Source: Cryptomeria japonica
Lineage: Eukaryota; Streptophyta; Pinopsida; Cupressales; Cupressaceae
Reading direction: 5' to 3'
DNA length: 64,000 nucleotides
Assembly: GCF_030272615.1 (NCBI RefSeq)
Contig: NC_081405.1
Coordinates: 155,107,613 to 155,171,612, forward strand
Notes under the pieces: model-generated
Seen by the model: only the letters and a program-made list of their open reading frames with translations
What the model was told of the DNA's origin: nothing
Database searches by the model: none
Made by a program: the position numbers and the translations under genes
In this document: positions 50,046 to 60,750 of the stretch, piece by piece
Position numbering within the stretch: the first letter of the stretch is position 1
How the letters are laid out: each line of letters begins with the position of its first letter

Positions 50046-51722
50046 ATGAATGAATTAAATGATCCCACTACTCCAACAGAGAGTCCATTGAGAAAATCTA
50101 CCAGGCAGAGGCGACCTCCAATTAAGTTCTCAGACTATGAATTATTATTCTGTGAAGAAGCTGAGACCACTTTATTAATCTCTGATCAAACAGAGCCTGC
50201 AACATATAAAGAAGCTTGTAAAACTGTAGACTGTGATAAATGGCATGCTGCAATGTGCGAAGAAATAGATGCACTATTGTGAAATCAGACATGGGATTTG
50301 GTGCCACTTCCTCTTGATAGAAAGGCATTACGTAATAAGTGGGTGTATAAATTGAAAGATGAAGTTGATGGTCTGAAACGATTTCGAGGAAGACTAGTTG
50401 TCAAGGGATATGCTCAGCAGCAAGACCTCTATTTTAAAGAAATTTTATCGCTAGTAGTCAAAATGACTACCATTTGAGCAGTATTGGGATTGGTTGCAAC
50501 CTGGGATCTTGAGCTTGAACAGTTGGATGTGAAGATAACATCTATTCATGGCGACCTTAATGAGGATTTATTTATACATCAACCTGAATGTTTTATTAAA
50601 AAGGGTCAGGAACATCTCTATTGCAAATTGAAACGTAGTTTGTATGGGCTTAAGCAAGCCCCAAGATAGTGGTATCTAAAATTTGACAAGTTTATGATTG
50701 ATCACAAGTTTACTCGCTGTGAGTCTGATCCTTGTATCTATTTTAAAAAGCTTCCCTATGGAGAATTTGTCATACTTTTCCTTTATGTGGATGATATTCT
50801 AGTGGCCAACACAAGTATGAAGATTGTTCATGAGCTTAAAACTCACTTAGATAATGAGTTTTCCATGAAAGATTTAGGGCTAGCAAAGAAAATTCTTGGG
50901 ATGACCATTTTTTGAGATAGGAAAAAGAGAGAACTTAAACTATCTCAGCAAGACTACATTAAAAAAGTATTGGACAGATTTGGTATGGTGGATGCTAAGT
51001 CTGTATGCATCCCCTTAGCTTCTCATTTTTAGTTGTCTTCTCAATTGTGTCCAAAAACACAAGAAGATAAGGAATTTATGGACAAAATTCCATACAAATT
51101 TGCAGTTGGAAGTCTTATGTACGCTATGGTATCTACTAGTCCAGATATTGCTCATGTTGTGGTAGTGGTGAGTAGATTTATGGCTAATCCAGGCAAACCA
51201 CATTGGGAGGTGGTCAAGTATAGTTTGTGATATCTCAAGGGTACTTCAGACCTTTGCTTATGGTTTGGGAAGGGCAAGGCACACTTGGAAGGGTTTATTG
51301 ATTCTGATTTTACCAGAGATTTAGACAAAAGGAAGTCTACTTCAGGTTATGCTTTCACATTTGCTAGAGCAATGATTAGTTGGGCTTCTAAATTACAACA
51401 TACAATTTCTCAATCAACTGCAGAGGCTGAATACATGGCTCTTTCTGAGGGATCCAAGGAGATGGTATGGTTGCAACTCTTGTTTAGAGAGTTGGGTTTG
51501 AAGCAATCAGATTTTGCCTTGTTTTGTGATAATAGCAGTGCCATCTTTATGACTAAGCATCAAACATCTCAGCTTCGGTCAAAACATGTTGATATTCGCA
51601 GTCATTATGTTTGTCACATGGTCGAAGAAGGCAAGTTTCATGTAGATAAAATTCACATCGAAAAGAACCCAGTTCATGTGCTCACTAAAGTTGTGAAGTG
51701 GGAGAAGTTCGATTTCTGCTGA
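50046..51722 (+). pseudogene. Copia 2 reverse transcriptase-RNase H remnant
   Basis: RT begins around RKSTRQRRPPIKFSDYE, then NQTWDLVPLPLDRKALRNKW, EQLDVKITSIHGDL, LKRSLYGLKQAPR, and the active site FLYVDDILV with YVDD intact. RNase H has FIDSDFTRDLDKRKSTSGY, QSTAEAEYMALSE and FCDNSSAIFMTK, ending WEKFDFC with TGA at 51720. Stops at 50280, 50475, 50913 and 51228 are TGA; 50667 and 51030 are TAG. Confidence 0.9.
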
Positions 51723-51811
51723 GCTTCTCTCAGCCTTTCCAATATCTTATAGAAGGACTGAGTGGGGGAATCTACTTGTTGTAGTAGTTCATTGGCCTTC
51801 AAGTGGGAGAT

Positions 51812-52107
51812 TGTTGGAATTGAAGTCCAACAGAGTCCTTCCACTTTGCTACCAAAACCTTTGGTTCTTCGACTTCTGTTGTAAAGCTCTTTAAGAGTTG
51901 TTTGAATATTATTTTTGTGTGTATCCTGAAGCTTCTTGCAGTTGTGTATGTACAAACCAGAATTGGTCATCAATAAATTGATTCCTCTATTTTAAGTGTG
52001 GACGTAGGAAATCTTTCGAACCACGATAAATTGCATGTCTCTTTTGTCTCTGTTTGTGAATTCATTGTTCAGTTTTCCACTCTTCTAATTCACTTTAAAT
52101 CCTAACA
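51812..52107 (+). repeat. Copia 2 3' LTR
   Basis: 296 bp, TGTTGGAATTG...AATCCTAACA, followed by the CAAAG duplication. Confidence 0.95.
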
Positions 52108-52112
52108 CAAAG

Positions 52113-53675
52113 AGATAGTAGAAAATAACTTGAGGTCTGCATAGGAGAAAGAGAACCCAAGAAATTTTAGAAATAGAGTATAATAGGGGTTGCACAAAAG
52201 GGAATAGGGAGGGGATCTCTTCTAGGAAAAGAAGTGCCAAAGGAAGAGCAAGAGAGGACACAACTAGAGGAAAGAGCCAATGAAAAGGTGAGAGCACAAA
52301 TAATTGAGGAATTAGGTGGAAATTTAACTACGCTAAAATAGAGGAGAGTGGCAGGGGCCAAAATATTAAGGAAAGAGGTAGGCGTAGCAATTAAAAAGAG
52401 ATAACAATAAGTTGAAGCACAATAGTAAAGAAATATGAAAAGAATAGTAGATAGAAGGTTGTGTTACACACATGAGGATACTGGTAGGGGGTGAATTAGT
52501 ATCCTCAAAACTTAAACCCTTTAATTCAAATTCAAAACCATTAAACTCATTAGCAATAATGAAAGATAAAGTAATAAACAAAAATGCACAAAAGAACACC
52601 AAATTTACATGGAAAACCCTAACAAGGGAAAAACCACAGTGAGAGCTATATCACAATATATATGAACAAGAATTACAATTTTTTTAAGTCTCACTACCCA
52701 AGGAAGCACACTACTCCCTGAAGGACTTGTTTAAGAAGTTCACTACCACCAAGCAAGATACAAAGGATCTATTGAAAGATTCACTATCTCAAAGCAATAT
52801 ATGATGAAGGTTTGAATTACAAAGAATAAACCTTTAGCTCACCATCTCTAATAGCCTCCTTAGAATGTAGGTTCTCTTAACATGCTTCCTCTAGCCATTA
52901 AACATTTCAGCTCCAAAACTTCCACCACACTTTTATTGCCTCAACTTTGGATTTTCACAACTCCACACATTCTTCACACTTGCAATTGATTTGATCTTCT
53001 ATACATATCTTCCACAAGTAAGGATAGCATCAAATTGGGTTGGCCAAAATAGAGGACCAATAAGGACCACAACAAGTTGGTCTCAAATACATATTATGGT
53101 GAAAGCAGTCTAATCCAGGAGATAGAATGGACCTAAAATAATTTATCACATCTTTCCATACAACCCCAAACATCAAACACACTGGCGCACATTCTCCCAA
53201 ATAAACAAGGTAATGTGTAGATGAAATATGTAGCACATAATCAGTTGGTCCAAAAACATATCCAAATGAATTTAAACAATGTGGCTCAAACCAAGCCATA
53301 GAAGGGCCCAAACACAACTCAACACAACCTCCAATACTAGCACAAACCCCAAAATGCATAGCACAAGTAAGAGAATAGACTCAATCTGCTAGACAACCAC
53401 AAAACACCCTAAAAACCAATATCAGATAATATGTTGTACCAAAAAGATAAACTATTGTCATGTGAACCACATGGAGACATTCCATGAACATCCAACTACA
53501 ATCCCAAATACTTCTTTCACACTGTCATGCCAAAACAAGCTAGAACAACCAAACTGATACAAAGTTCTAAGTTCTTCATATTTGGAAGCCCCAAAAACAT
53601 AATCATGATATAGAACAATGTCAAACATACTTGTGGTACATTTCATTAAATGAAATGTGAACATACCAATCATGC
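52113..53675. other. Intergenic; possible copia LTR fragment
   Basis: No gene. At about 52490-52720 the sequence ACATGGAAAACCCTAACAAG followed by GGAAAAACCAC resembles a conserved part of plant copia LTRs, but no partner or boundary is visible. The rest is AT/CA-rich. Confidence 0.4.
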
Positions 53676-53679
53676 TTAT

Positions 53680-53718
53680 GGGTATATACACAAAGTTGTG
53701 GTACCAAAAAGGTGCCAC
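53680..53718 (+). repeat. Left terminal inverted repeat, copy 2
   Basis: GGGTATATACACAAAGTTGT then GGTACCAAAAAGGTGCCAC. Partner at 60127-60175. The outermost 33 bp are alike except for about three substitutions. Confidence 0.88.
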
Positions 53719-53739
53719 ACTTAAAAAAAAAAAAAAATG

Positions 53740-53880
53740 CTCATAAGGCGCGCGCACTATAGGGCGCGCACCTTATGAGAGAATGTGGGCTTGGATCACG
53801 TGTCAAGGGTCCCATATAACTATTTTTTAGTGTAGTTCATTTGGCTAGTGCCAAATATGGCGCTAGCCAAATGACTTCCA
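53740..53880. repeat. Subterminal short repeats, copy 2 left
   Basis: CTCATAAGGCGCGCGCAC and its inverse GGGCGCGCACCTTATGAG form a hairpin; then CATTTGGCTAGTGCCAAAT and ATGGCGCTAGCCAAATG. The CATTTGGCG core recurs at 59185-59300. Confidence 0.75.
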
Positions 53881-54050
53881 TTGAATTTTTTTAACCTTTG
53901 ATAAATTTCCACTCTATACCCTATAGTTTGATAGCCACAACCATAAAAATTAAACGATTTCAAACCTATAACAAATACCCTAGATCATATGACCAAATAT
54001 GCTAAATCCTCGACCCTATGCAATAACCATAGACCCTATAACCCAATATG

Positions 54051-57000
54051 CTAAACCATATGAGGTCGTTATGGGTTGTATGGTGTCCTAAGGGGTCATA
54101 TGGTGTCCTATGGGTTCATAGGACACCATATGACCTCTTAGGACATAATGTGAACCCTAACGACATGTAAGGGGTTATATGGTATCCTAAGGGGTCATAG
54201 GACACTATATGACCCGTTAGGACACCATATGACCCCTTAGGACACCATATGACCCATAATGACACTATATGGTGTTCTAAGGGGTCACATGGTGTCCTAA
54301 GGGATCATATCATGTTCTATAACCCCTTAGGACACCATATGACCCATAAAGATACTATATAGTGTTCTAAGGGGTCACATGGTGTCGTAAGGGGTCATAT
54401 GGTATCCTAAGGGGTCATAGGACACTATATGACCCATTAGGACACTATATGACCCGTTAGGACACCATATGACCCCTTAACACAATTTGGTGTCGTTATG
54501 GGTTGTATGGTGTCGTAAGGGGTCATATGGTATCCTATGACCCCTTAGGACACCATATGACCCCTTAAGATGCAATATGGTGTCATTATGGGTAGTATGG
54601 TGTCCTAAGGGGTCATATGGTGTCCTATGACCCCTTAGGACACCATATGACCCCTTAAGACATAATATGGTGTCATTATGGGTTGTATGGTGTCCTAAGG
54701 GGTCATATGGTGTCCTATGGGGCCATAGGACACCATATGACCCCTTAGGTGTCGTTAGGGATCATATTGTGTCTTAACGGGTCATATGGTGTGTTATGAC
54801 CCCTTAAGACACCATATGGCCCCTTAGGACACCATACAACCCATAATGACACCATATGGTGTACTAAGGGGTCATATAGTGTCCTAAGGGGTCATAGGAC
54901 ACCATATGACCCCTTAGGACACAATGTGAACCCTAACGACATGTAAGGGGTTATATGGTATCCTAAGGGGTCATAGGACACTATATGACCCTTTAGGACA
55001 CCATATGACCCCTTAGGACACCATATGACCCCTTAGGAAAAAATATGGTGTTGTTATGGGTCGTATGGTGTCATAAGGGGTCACACGATATCCTATGACC
55101 CCTTTAGGACACCATATGACCTCTTAGGACACACTATGGTGTCATTATGGGTTGTATGGTGTCCTAAGGGGTCATATGGTGTCCTATGACCCCTTAGGAC
55201 ACCATATGATCCATCAGGACACAATATGGTGTCGTTATGGGTCGTATGGTGTCCTAAGGGGTCATATGGTGTCCTATGGGGCCATAGGACATCATATGAC
55301 CTCTTAGGTGTCGTTATGGATCATATTATGTCTTAACAGGTCATATGGTGTGTTATGACCCCTTAAGACACCATATGACCTCTTAGGACAACATACGACC
55401 CATAATGACACCATATGGTGTCCTAAGGGGTCATATAGTGTCCTAAGGGGTCATAGAACACCATATGACCCCTTAGGACACAATGCGAACCCTAATGACA
55501 TGTAAGGGGTTATATGGTATCCTAAAGGGTCATAGGACACTATATGACCCGTTAGGACACCATATGACCCCTTAGGACACAATATGGTGTTGTTATGGGT
55601 CGTATAGTGTCGTAAGGGGTCATATGGTATCCTATAACCCCTTAGGACACCATATGACCCCTTAGGACACAATATGGTGTCGTTATGGGTCGTATGGTGT
55701 CCTAAGGGGTCATATAGTGTCATATGACCCCTTACGACACAATATGGTATCGTTATGGGCCATATGGTGTCCTAAGGGGTCATATGGTGTCCTATGGGGC
55801 CATAGGACACCATATGACCCCTTAGGTGTCGTTAGGGATCATATTGTATCTTAACGGGTCATATGGTGTGTTATGACCCCTTAAAACACCATATGACCCC
55901 TTAGGGCACCATACGAACCATAATGACACCATATGGTGTCTGAAGGGGTCATATAGTGTCCTAAGGGGTCATAGGACACCATATGACCCCTTAGGACACA
56001 ATGTGTACCCTAACGACACGTAAGGGGTTATATGGTATCCTAAGGGGTCATAGGACACTATATGACCCCTTAGGACACCATATGACCCCTTAGAACACAA
56101 AATGGTATCTTTATGGGTCGTATGGTGTCGTAAGGGGTCATATAGTATCCTATGAGCCCTTAGGACGCAATATGGTGTCATTATAGGTTGTATGGTGTAC
56201 TAAGGGGAAATATGGTACCCTATGACCCCTTAGGACACCATATGACCCCTTAGGACACAATATGATCTCGTTATGGGTCGTATGGTGTCCTAAGGGGTCA
56301 TATGGTGTCCTATGGGGCCATATGACACCATATGACCACTTAGGTGTCGTTAGGGATCATATTGTGTTTTAACGGGTCATATGGTGTGTTATGACCCCTA
56401 AGACACCATATGACCTCTTAGGACACCATACGAGCTATAATGACACCATATGGTGTCCTAAGCGGTCATATAGTGTCCTAAGGGGTCATTGGACACCATA
56501 TGACCCCTTAGGACACAATGTGAACCCTGACGACACGTAAGGGGTCATATGGTATCCTAAGGGGTCATAGGACACTATATGACATGTTAGGACACCATAT
56601 GACCCCTTAGGACACAATATGGTGTCGTTATGGGTCGTATGGTGTCATAAGGGGTCATATGGTATCCTATGACCCCTTAGGACACCATATGAACCCTTAG
56701 GACACAATATGGTGTCGTTATGGGTCGTATGGTGTCCTAAGTGGTCATATGGTGTCCTATGGGGCCATAGGACACCATACGATCCCTTACGTGTCATTAG
56801 GGACCATATTGTGTCTTAACGGGTCATATGGTGTGTTTTGACTCCTTAAGACACCATATGACCCCTTAGGACACCATACGACCCATAATGACACCATCTG
56901 GTGTCCTAAGGGGTCATATAGTATCCTAAGGGGTCATAGGACACCATATGACCCCTTAGGACACAATGTGAACTCTAACAACACATAAGGGGTTATATGG

Positions 57001-58903
57001 TGTCCTAAGGGGTCGTAGGACACTAAATGACTCGTTAGGACACCATATGACCCCTTAGGATACAATATGGTGTCATTATGGGTCCTATGGTGTCGTAAGG
57101 GGTCATATGGTATCCTATGACCTCTTAGGACACCATATGACCCCTTAGGACACAATATGGTGTTGTTATGGGTCGTATGGTGTCCTATGGGGTCATAGGA
57201 CACCATATGACCCCTTAGGTGTCGTTAGGGATCATATTGTGTCTTAATGGGCCATATGATGTGTTATGACTTGTTAAGACACCATATGACCCCTTAGGAA
57301 ACCATACGACCCATAATGACACCATATGGTGTCCTAAGGGGTCATAGGATACCATATGACCCCTTAGGACACAATGTGAACCCTAACAACACGTAAGGGG
57401 TTATATGGTATTGTAAGGGGTCATAAGACACTATATGACCCGTTAGGAATCCATATGACCCCTTAGAACACCATATGACCCATAATGACACTATATGGTG
57501 TTCTAAGGTGTCACATGGTGTCATAAGGGGTTATATGGTGTCCTATGACTCCTTAGGACACCATATGACCCCTTAGGACACAATATGGTGTCGTTATGGG
57601 TTGTATGGTGTCCTAAGGGGTCATATGGTGTCCTATGGGTCATAGAACACCATATGACCCCTTAGGTGTCGTTAGGGATCATATTGTGTCTTAACGGGTC
57701 ATATGGTGTGTTATGACCCCTTAAGACACAATATGACCCCTTAGGACACCTTATGTGTTCATTATGAGTCATATGGTGTCCTAAGGGGTCATATGGTGTC
57801 CTATGGGATCATAAGACACCTAATGACCACTTAGGACACCATACGACCCATAATGGCACCATATGGTGTCCTAAGGGGTCATATAGTGTCCTAAGGGGTC
57901 ATAGGATGCCATATGACTCCTTAGGACATAATGTGAACCCTAACGACACATAAGGGATTATGTGGTATCCTAAGGGGTCATAGGATAGTATATGACCCGT
58001 TAGGATACCATATGACCCCTTAGGACACCATATGACCCATAACAACACTATATGGTGTTCTAAGGGGTCACATGGTGTCCTAAGGGGTCATCTAGTGTCT
58101 TATGACCCCTTAGGACACCATATGACCTTTTAGGACACAATATGGAATCATTATGGGTTTTATGGTGTTGTAAGAGGTCATATGGTGTCTTATGACCGCT
58201 TAGGACACCATATGACCCCTTAGGACACAATATGGTTTTGTTATGGGTCGTATGCTGTCCTAAGGGGTCATACGGTGTCCTATGGGGTCACAGGACACCA
58301 TAGGACCCTTTAGGTGTTGTTAGGGATCATATTGTGTCTTAGCAGGTCATATGGTGTGTTATGACCCCTTAAGACACCATATGACCCCTTAGGACACCTT
58401 ATGTTGTCATTATGGGTCGTATGGTGTCCTAAGGGGTCATATGGTGTCCTAAGGGATCATCGCACACCATAAGACCATACTAACCCCATATGGTGTACTA
58501 GGGGCTCATATGGTGTCCTAAGGGGTCATAGGACACCATACGAACCATACTGACACCATATGGTGTACTAAGGGGTCATATGGTATCCTAAGGGGTCATA
58601 GGACACCATATAACCCCTTAGGACACAATATGACCCCTAATGACACCTAAGGGGTCCTATGGTGTCCTATGACCCATTAAGACACCATATGGTGTTGTTA
58701 TGGGTAGTATGGTGTCCTAAGGGGTCATATGGTGTCCTATGACCACTTAGGATAGAATATGGTGTCGTTATGGGTCCTATGGTAACCTAAGAGGTCATAT
58801 GGTGTCATATGACTCCTTAGGACACCATATGACCCCTTAGGTGTCGTTAAGGGTCATATTGTGTCCTAAGGGGTCATATGGTGTCCTATGACCCCTTAGG
58901 ACC
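54051..58903. repeat. Palindromic CATATG/CCTTAGG satellite array (copy 2), 4.85 kb
   Basis: The longest and most regular array. The basic unit is ACACCATATGACCCCTTAGG, present in both orientations, often as head-to-head pairs joined through CCTA(A/T)GG. A diagnostic variant (GTGAACCCTAACGACA, then TATATGGTATCCTAAGG and ACTATATGACCCGTTAGG) recurs near 54151, 54927, 55486, 56003, 56520, 56970, 57377 and 57932, showing a higher-order repeat of about 0.4-0.8 kb. Noncoding. Confidence 0.97.
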
Positions 58904-59184
58904 TAGAGAGAGGAGGGAGTGAGGAAGAAACTGAGGGAAAGAGGTGAGAGAGGGAATTAGATGGGTGTAATGATGAAGAGGGAGATAGCTCGAGGGATAG
59001 GAGAATAAGGGAACTGTGAGAACTAGAGAGGGGAGGGACAAAGAAGAGTATGTATCTATAAGAATGAAGAGCCTGAGAAGAGGTAAGGGGAGAGAGAGAA
59101 TATGAGATCTAGTTCATAGAGAGAGATGGAACTACGAGGGAAGGGAGATAAATAAGGGAGAGGTGAGATGGGGGTTTCTATGTA
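58904..59184. repeat. GA-rich block
   Basis: Purine-rich, imperfect GAGAGAGG sequence following the satellite, the positional equivalent of the GA tract in copy 1. Confidence 0.8.
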
Positions 59185-59300
59185 CACATTTGGCGCTCTC
59201 CCTATTTAGCGTGCACCAAATGGAAAAATCCATTCATCACATTTAGTGCACGCCAAATAGGGCGAGCGCCATATTTGGCATGCGCCAAATGGCCCTCTCT
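59185..59300. repeat. Subterminal short repeats, copy 2 right
   Basis: Repeated CATTTGGCGCTC, GCGTGCACCAAATGG, GTGCACGCCAAATAGGGCG and GGCATGCGCCAAATGG in both orientations. Confidence 0.8.
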
Positions 59301-60126
59301 AGGAAACACCAAACCTATGGGTTGTATTTGCCTTGTGCATCCAACCCAAAGGTTTGGATGACCATTTTAGGCTAGAGACGTGTTTTTATCAGAACATTGA
59401 AAATTTTGACATATTTTTGGTCATGCTCTCCGTCAGGTTTGCATGTGTTTCAATGAAGTTAAAAAAAAATACCGTCGTAAACTTGAGCTTCCTCTTAGAT
59501 ATCCAATAATGTAATTTATTTCAAATTTTGATTTCGTTAAGTCTTTCATCTATAATTTCTTTTGTTAGTATGTCCGTTTTTTGTCAAAAACCAACATGCA
59601 CTATTTTGGGTATAAATTTTTACACGTTCATTAGATTTTGAAAAAACTTACATTTTTAGAAACTAGACTCCATTCTACACAATTTCAAAAAAAAAGTTTT
59701 GATTTTTGACTAGTTTTCAATGATTTTAGGGGGGAGCATGCTCAAATTTCTATTTTTCAGGATGTGTCCACTTCGAAAATTAGTAAAAAATCATATAGTC
59801 ATTAAAAAATTAGCTGAAAAATCTGGCATAAACTACAAGGTGTTAGCTAATTTCTCACTGAAGCAATTTTAAAAATTCAAAAAAAAGTTAACATTTTAGG
59901 GGGGCCACAACAGATGCTATGTTATGTTTTTTGCATAAAAATAGTACCACTTTTTGTGGCCCCCTTTTTTGAAGCCCTTAATCTACACCATTTTCAAAAA
60001 AATTTAGTAGTTTAGAAAGTAGACTCGAAGCACTCTGACTCTTGTTCTTGTTGGATCTTCAAATTTGGAGTGTAACTATCTTCAATTTGTCGTTGAAGTT
60101 CAGACTTTGCTGATTTCAGAAAAAAA
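59301..60126. other. Right arm of copy 2
   Basis: AT-rich, no gene. Contains an inverted pair AGGGGGGCCACAA ... TTGTGGCCCCCTT (about 59898-59970). From about 59860 it aligns by eye with 4580-4862 of copy 1. Confidence 0.65.
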
Positions 60127-60175
60127 GTGGCATCTTAAGACCCCCTTTTGGTACCACAACTTGGTGCATATACCC
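60127..60175 (-). repeat. Right terminal inverted repeat, copy 2
   Basis: Ends ACTTGGTGCATATACCC, followed by TTAT at 60176-60179. Confidence 0.88.
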
Positions 60176-60221
60176 TTATGTTCACATTGATTGTGTGTAG
60201 TAAGATATGTAGCTTGAGAGT

Positions 60222-60750
60222 GGTCACAATGGTTTACATCATTATCCATATGTCATTAGGGCTAAGGAATAAAAGGCCATTGATATTGTTGAATTGTTGA
60301 ATGTATGAGCACTTTTCCATGAAAGTCAATACAGATACCATATGCCATTTTGGTAGATATCATTATTTGTATGCAATTAGAGATATGGAGTAAAAGACAA
60401 TTGAGCATGTGATATTATTGAATTTTTGGATGTATGAATACTTTTCCATGAATTAAGTCAATACAGATACCATGTGCCATTTTGGTAGATATCATTATTT
60501 GTATGAAATTAGGGTTGAGGAGTAAAAGGAAATTGAGTATGTGATATTATTGAATTTTTGGATGTATGAATACTTTATCAATTAAGTCAATACGGATACC
60601 ATTTTCCATTTTGGTAGATATCATTATTTGTATGAAATTAGGGCTAAGGAGTAAAAGGCAATTCAACATGTGATATTATTGAATTTTTTAATGTATGAAC
60701 ACTTTCCATGTATAAACCAATAGATACCATATGTTATATTGGTGGGTGTT
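60222..60750. repeat. Tandem array, about 130-bp unit, four copies
   Basis: Units contain TTTTGGTAGATATCATTATT (near 60350, 60482, 60611) followed by GTATG(C/A)AATTAG, AGTAAAAG, GATATTATTGAATTTTTGGA and CAATACAGATACCAT. Spacing is 132 and 129 bp, with more diverged flanking copies at each end. Confidence 0.85.

Larger units (their letters stand above)
46890..52112 (+). mobile_element. Ty1/copia element 2, complete with TSD
   Basis: Two 296-bp LTRs (46895-47190, 51812-52107), both TGTTGGAA...CCTAACA, flanked by CAAAG on each side (46890-46894, 52108-52112). The primer-binding site is TAGTATCAGAGC (47193-47204; one change from the usual TGGTATCAGAGC), and the purine tract AAGTGGGAGAT precedes the 3' LTR. 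Internal order gag, protease, integrase, RT, RNase H. Protein motifs resemble the Tork/TNT1-like group. By my count the LTRs differ at about 31 of 296 positions, so the insertion is old. Confidence 0.93.
53680..60175. mobile_element. GGGT-TIR satellite-carrying element, copy 2 (6.5 kb)
   Basis: Left end GGGTATATACACAAAGTTGT; inverted right end GGGTATATGCACCAAGTTGT, continuing through GGTACCAAAA(A/G)GG to a GCCAC block. TTAT lies on both sides (53676-53679, 60176-60179). Interior: short repeats with GCGCGCAC and CATTTGGC motifs, a 4.85-kb CATATG/CCTTAGG satellite, a GA-rich block, a second set of short repeats, and a right arm alignable with that of copy 1. No transposase frame. Frames inside the array are satellite translations. 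Confidence 0.85.

Noticed and set aside
55451-57524. Recurrent frames with YDPLGHHTTHNDTILCPKGS-like peptides
   Set aside because: They come from the satellite period being compatible with an open frame; broken irregularly and with no start or terminator context. Not a repeat protein.
54051-58903. CRISPR-like array
   Set aside because: Repeats are contiguous, degenerate and in both orientations with no unique spacers; eukaryotic satellite.
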